Positions 5,401-7,344 of a stretch of 7,344 bases of DNA are shown here, piece by piece (position 1 is the stretch's first letter; each line of letters begins with the position of its first letter). The stretch is from SIO4C1 sp039180385. GTDB lineage: Bacteria > Cyanobacteriota > Cyanobacteriia > Phormidesmidales > Phormidesmidaceae. The stretch is taken from positions 1 through 7,344 of the forward strand of contig JBCDDJ010000331.1 in assembly GCA_039180385.1 (NCBI GenBank). The letters are read 5' to 3'. The notes below the pieces were generated by a model. It ran no database searches and was not told where the DNA came from. It worked only from the letters and a program-made list of their open reading frames with translations. The translations under genes were made by a program, and so were the position numbers.

Positions 5401-6831
5401 TCAAAGGGAAGCCTTCTCAAGCTGGGCGGCGAGGGTTGCGATCGCAGCCACTTTTACCGATTGATAATCTTCATCTGGCAAGGTGTTGATCAAGTCCAGA
5501 GCCGCCTCATACTCACCGGCATCAGCTAGCCCCAGGGCGACTTTGCCGATGATGTCAGGACGACCGTCAGACGAGATGAGTGGCAGGGCCAGGTCTACTT
5601 GATTGGCATCTACCAGCGCTTGCAAGATCTCGAGCACATCTTCTTGAGAAAAAGGAGGGTTTTGGCTGTTAAAAGGGGCGATTGCCTGGGTAAATACCCT
5701 GGTAGCTGCTTGGGGCTGTTGTCTCTGGGCCACCTGTTCTCCGATACCGATTAGCGCCAGACTTCTCTCCAGGCTGACAGCGTTGTTATCTGCCGTGAGT
5801 GAGCTTTTCTCAAGAAACTCAAGCGCTGCCTCGAGGTCTTCTTGTTTGGCAACGGCGATGGCGATGGCTTGATGACCTCTGGCTCGATTTGTGCGGATGG
5901 TAGCGCTCACGGGGTCATCAAAGTCAGCGGATCTAAAGGTATCGATAATTTGCTGGGCCTGGGTCAGGTCGCCTAGCTCTGCCAGTTTGATTGCGATCGC
6001 AGTGTGTGCCCCGTAATATTCGCCGGTTTCTTCATCGGGGGCAGGCAAATCACGATACACGCCTTGCACCGCGCCCAGGGTCTCCAGTTGGTCAATAATC
6101 GTGTCGTAAGCCGGGGTTTGATAGTAGAGCCAAAAGCCTGTACCCGTCTGACAGTTAGGGGTTTGCGATGCGGCCAACAGGGCGGCATCGATTTGTTGAG
6201 CCTTAGCCAGGCTGGCTGCGACCACGCTCAGGGCGTCTCCCTTGGCGATATAACAGCTGCCGTTACTCATGTAGCCGTCTGTTAGAGCCTGACCTTCCTC
6301 CAGAGCGGATAAGAGGAGTGTTTTAGCTGGCTCAATTTGTCCAGCGACTGCCATCTCCTCGGCAATGCTGGCCTGGGTTTTGATTCTCAAGCTAGCAGCC
6401 TGGATTTGATTGGCTTTCTCGAGTGCCTGGTCAAATCGCCCCGCTTTTGCCAGATTCAGTGTGATCTTTTCACTCCGGGCCGATTCATTCAAAGTCGCCT
6501 GCGCCAAGTCAAACTCAAGCACGTCTGCAAACACGGTCTCAGCCTGCTCGATGCGGTTAGCGTAGGTGAGCTGTAGGGCAATCTCGGAAAGCATCTGCGC
6601 CCTCCGGTAAGGGTCAATGTCAGCAGTCCTCGCTAGCTGGAGCGCGTGCCCAAACAGTTTGTCTGCATCTAAGGTCAGCCCCTGTGAGGCAGGTTGTCGC
6701 CGTGTAGCGTCAGCATCAGGGGTTGAGATTTCTGATGGCGATGCCTGGAGCGCCTGTTGGGCACTGCCACTGGACGCACTGACGATAAACAACAGCAAAA
6801 TGACCCCGATTGTCCGTTTTGAATTCAGCAT
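5401..6831 (-). CDS. Exported helical-repeat (TPR-like) protein
   Basis: The 476-residue product starts with a clear Sec signal peptide: MLNSKR, a hydrophobic stretch (TIGVILLLFIVSA), then a likely cut after SSGSA (residue 24). The mature protein is built from about eight helix-pair repeats of 30-45 residues with the pattern A-x-x-L-A-x-A-G-x-x-x-x-A, for example ITLNLAKAGRFDQALEKA, IAIKLAELGDLTQAQQII and VALGLADAGEYEAALDLI. This resembles tetratricopeptide-type scaffolds that bind partner proteins; no catalytic motif is seen. It should act in the periplasm or on the outer side of a membrane. An ATG at 6846 would add METVV, but ATG 6831 has GGAG nine bases upstream and gives a cleaner signal peptide. 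The YchJ gene ends 60 bases upstream on the same strand, so co-transcription is possible. HIP1 sites lie at 5438 and 5993. Confidence 0.8.
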   Translation of the reverse strand: MLNSKRTIGVILLLFIVSASSGSAQQALQASPSEISTPDADATRRQPASQGLTLDADKLFGHALQLARTADIDPYRRAQMLSEIALQLTYANRIEQAETVFADVLEFDLAQATLNESARSEKITLNLAKAGRFDQALEKANQIQAASLRIKTQASIAEEMAVAGQIEPAKTLLLSALEEGQALTDGYMSNGSCYIAKGDALSVVAASLAKAQQIDAALLAASQTPNCQTGTGFWLYYQTPAYDTIIDQLETLGAVQGVYRDLPAPDEETGEYYGAHTAIAIKLAELGDLTQAQQIIDTFRSADFDDPVSATIRTNRARGHQAIAIAVAKQEDLEAALEFLEKSSLTADNNAVSLERSLALIGIGEQVAQRQQPQAATRVFTQAIAPFNSQNPPFSQEDVLEILQALVDANQVDLALPLISSDGRPDIIGKVALGLADAGEYEAALDLINTLPDEDYQSVKVAAIATLAAQLEKASL

Positions 6832-6840
6832 TACAACGGT

Positions 6841-6844
6841 CTCC
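6841..6844 (-). promoter_or_regulatory. Ribosome binding site deciding the TPR gene start
   Basis: GGAG on the minus strand, nine bases before ATG 6831. It lies within the first codons of the longer frame from ATG 6846, which itself has only GAAG one base away, too close to work. This favours the shorter start. Confidence 0.55.
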
Positions 6845-6851
6845 ATGCTTC

Positions 6852-6864
6852 GTAGACCGTCTAC
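6852..6864. repeat. 13-base palindrome between the YchJ and TPR genes
   Basis: GTAGAC and GTCTAC form exact arms around a single central C. The site is 20 bases before ATG 6831 of the TPR gene and 27 bases after the YchJ stop. It may be a regulator site; it shares the AGAC/GTCT edges of the TetR operators but not their spacing, so a link is not supported. Confidence 0.6.
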
Positions 6865-6891
6865 AATCTCTAGCCAATCTTTTCCAGAGAG

Positions 6892-7344
6892 CTACTTCCC
6901 ATGGCACTGCTTAAACTTTTTGCCGCTGCCACACCAGCAGGGCTCTTGGCGTTTGGGCTGCCAGGGAGACAACCGTTGACCGTCTAGATAAAACCATTGC
7001 CCCGCCTGTTTGACGAACCGAGAGCGCTCGTGCAGCTGGCCCAGATCGGGGTCGCGATAAACCGCAACAAATTCGACAGTGCCGGTGTCATCCTGAGGGC
7101 GTCCCTGGCTTTTAATGACGATAATGAGATTGACCCAGCGGGTATTTTTGAGGGTCTGGCGCAGCTGCATACGCTCGTCAAATTTACGCTTAGACGGATG
7201 ATGGGTGGCGATTAGATAGTCGAGATTGCCTTTGCAAAAAGCGGTAAATCGCGATCGCATCAAGGCCTCAGCCGTCGGTGCAGGTGTGTGGCCTAATAGG
7301 TGTGGTTCACAACACGCTTGATAGGGTTGCTGGCTCTGACAGGG
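6892..7344 (-). CDS. ychJ: YchJ-family SEC-C zinc-motif protein, start outside window
   Basis: The frame is open from the stop at 6892 to the right edge, giving 150 residues of a family that has 152 in E. coli; only about five N-terminal residues should be missing. The first visible residues, PCQSQQPYQACCEPHLLG, form the N-terminal SEC-C zinc motif, followed by TAEALMRSRFTAF, the hallmark of the family (E. coli: HLMRSRYCAF). The middle (DYLIATHHPS, FVAVYR, ERSRFVKQAGQWFYLDG) and the end (EPCWCGSGKKFKQCHGK, a second SEC-C motif with ligands C-C-C-H) also match. SEC-C modules bind zinc and occur in SecA and many small proteins; YchJ has no settled function. An in-frame TTG at 7263 or ATG at 7260 is not the true start, since conserved sequence continues upstream. 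A HIP1 site lies at 7251. Confidence 0.93.
   Translation of the reverse strand, partial: PCQSQQPYQACCEPHLLGHTPAPTAEALMRSRFTAFCKGNLDYLIATHHPSKRKFDERMQLRQTLKNTRWVNLIIVIKSQGRPQDDTGTVEFVAVYRDPDLGQLHERSRFVKQAGQWFYLDGQRLSPWQPKRQEPCWCGSGKKFKQCHGK

Noticed and set aside
6004..6979. Plus-strand frames of 79-120 codons and short minus-strand frames
   Set aside because: They overlap the TPR and YchJ genes in other frames and have no family features.

Overview
The window looks like chromosomal DNA of a cyanobacterium. The octamer GCGATCGC (HIP1) occurs eight times in 7.3 kb, always inside genes and always followed by A. There is also an Uma2-family (DUF820) nuclease gene, a family greatly expanded in cyanobacteria, and several short tandem repeats of the kind found between genes in filamentous and Leptolyngbya-like genomes. 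The genus cannot be fixed from this sequence.

Layout. Positions 8-114 hold a large imperfect inverted repeat. Next comes a minus-strand block, read right to left: a TetR-family repressor (3845-3186), a FabF-type beta-ketoacyl-ACP synthase (3066-1816), a hotdog-fold thioesterase (1666-1232) and a zinc-free MDR oxidoreductase of the quinone oxidoreductase type (1149-139). Two plus-strand genes follow: a small unrecognised protein (about 4114-4362) and the Uma2 protein (4529-5278). The window closes with two minus-strand genes: an exported helical-repeat (TPR-like) protein (6831-5401) and a YchJ-family SEC-C protein (6892 to beyond the right edge).

The main result is a self-contained regulon. 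The same operator-like palindrome, centred on ACCGATCGGT, lies just upstream of the repressor gene (3867-3884) and just upstream of fabF (3093-3116). The two sites match at 20 of 21 positions. The repressor has a single cysteine and a lysine 69 residues later, which align with the Cys106/Lys175 redox switch of E. coli NemR as I remember that sequence. I infer that an electrophile- or oxidant-sensing repressor controls itself and a fatty-acid-type operon (condensing enzyme, thioesterase, enone/quinone reductase). The physiological substrate is not visible.

The block is also full of short repeats: a GGGTAGT heptamer array after fabF, the same motif inverted in the end of the tetR reading frame, and three perfect 18-bp repeats over the fabF stop codon. 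The heptamer arrays are potential G-quadruplexes. Three starts were set shorter than the longest open frame (tetR, fabF and the TPR gene), and the YchJ frame was extended to the window edge. No tRNA, rRNA, CRISPR array or transposase was seen, and no stretch longer than about 270 bases lacks a gene.
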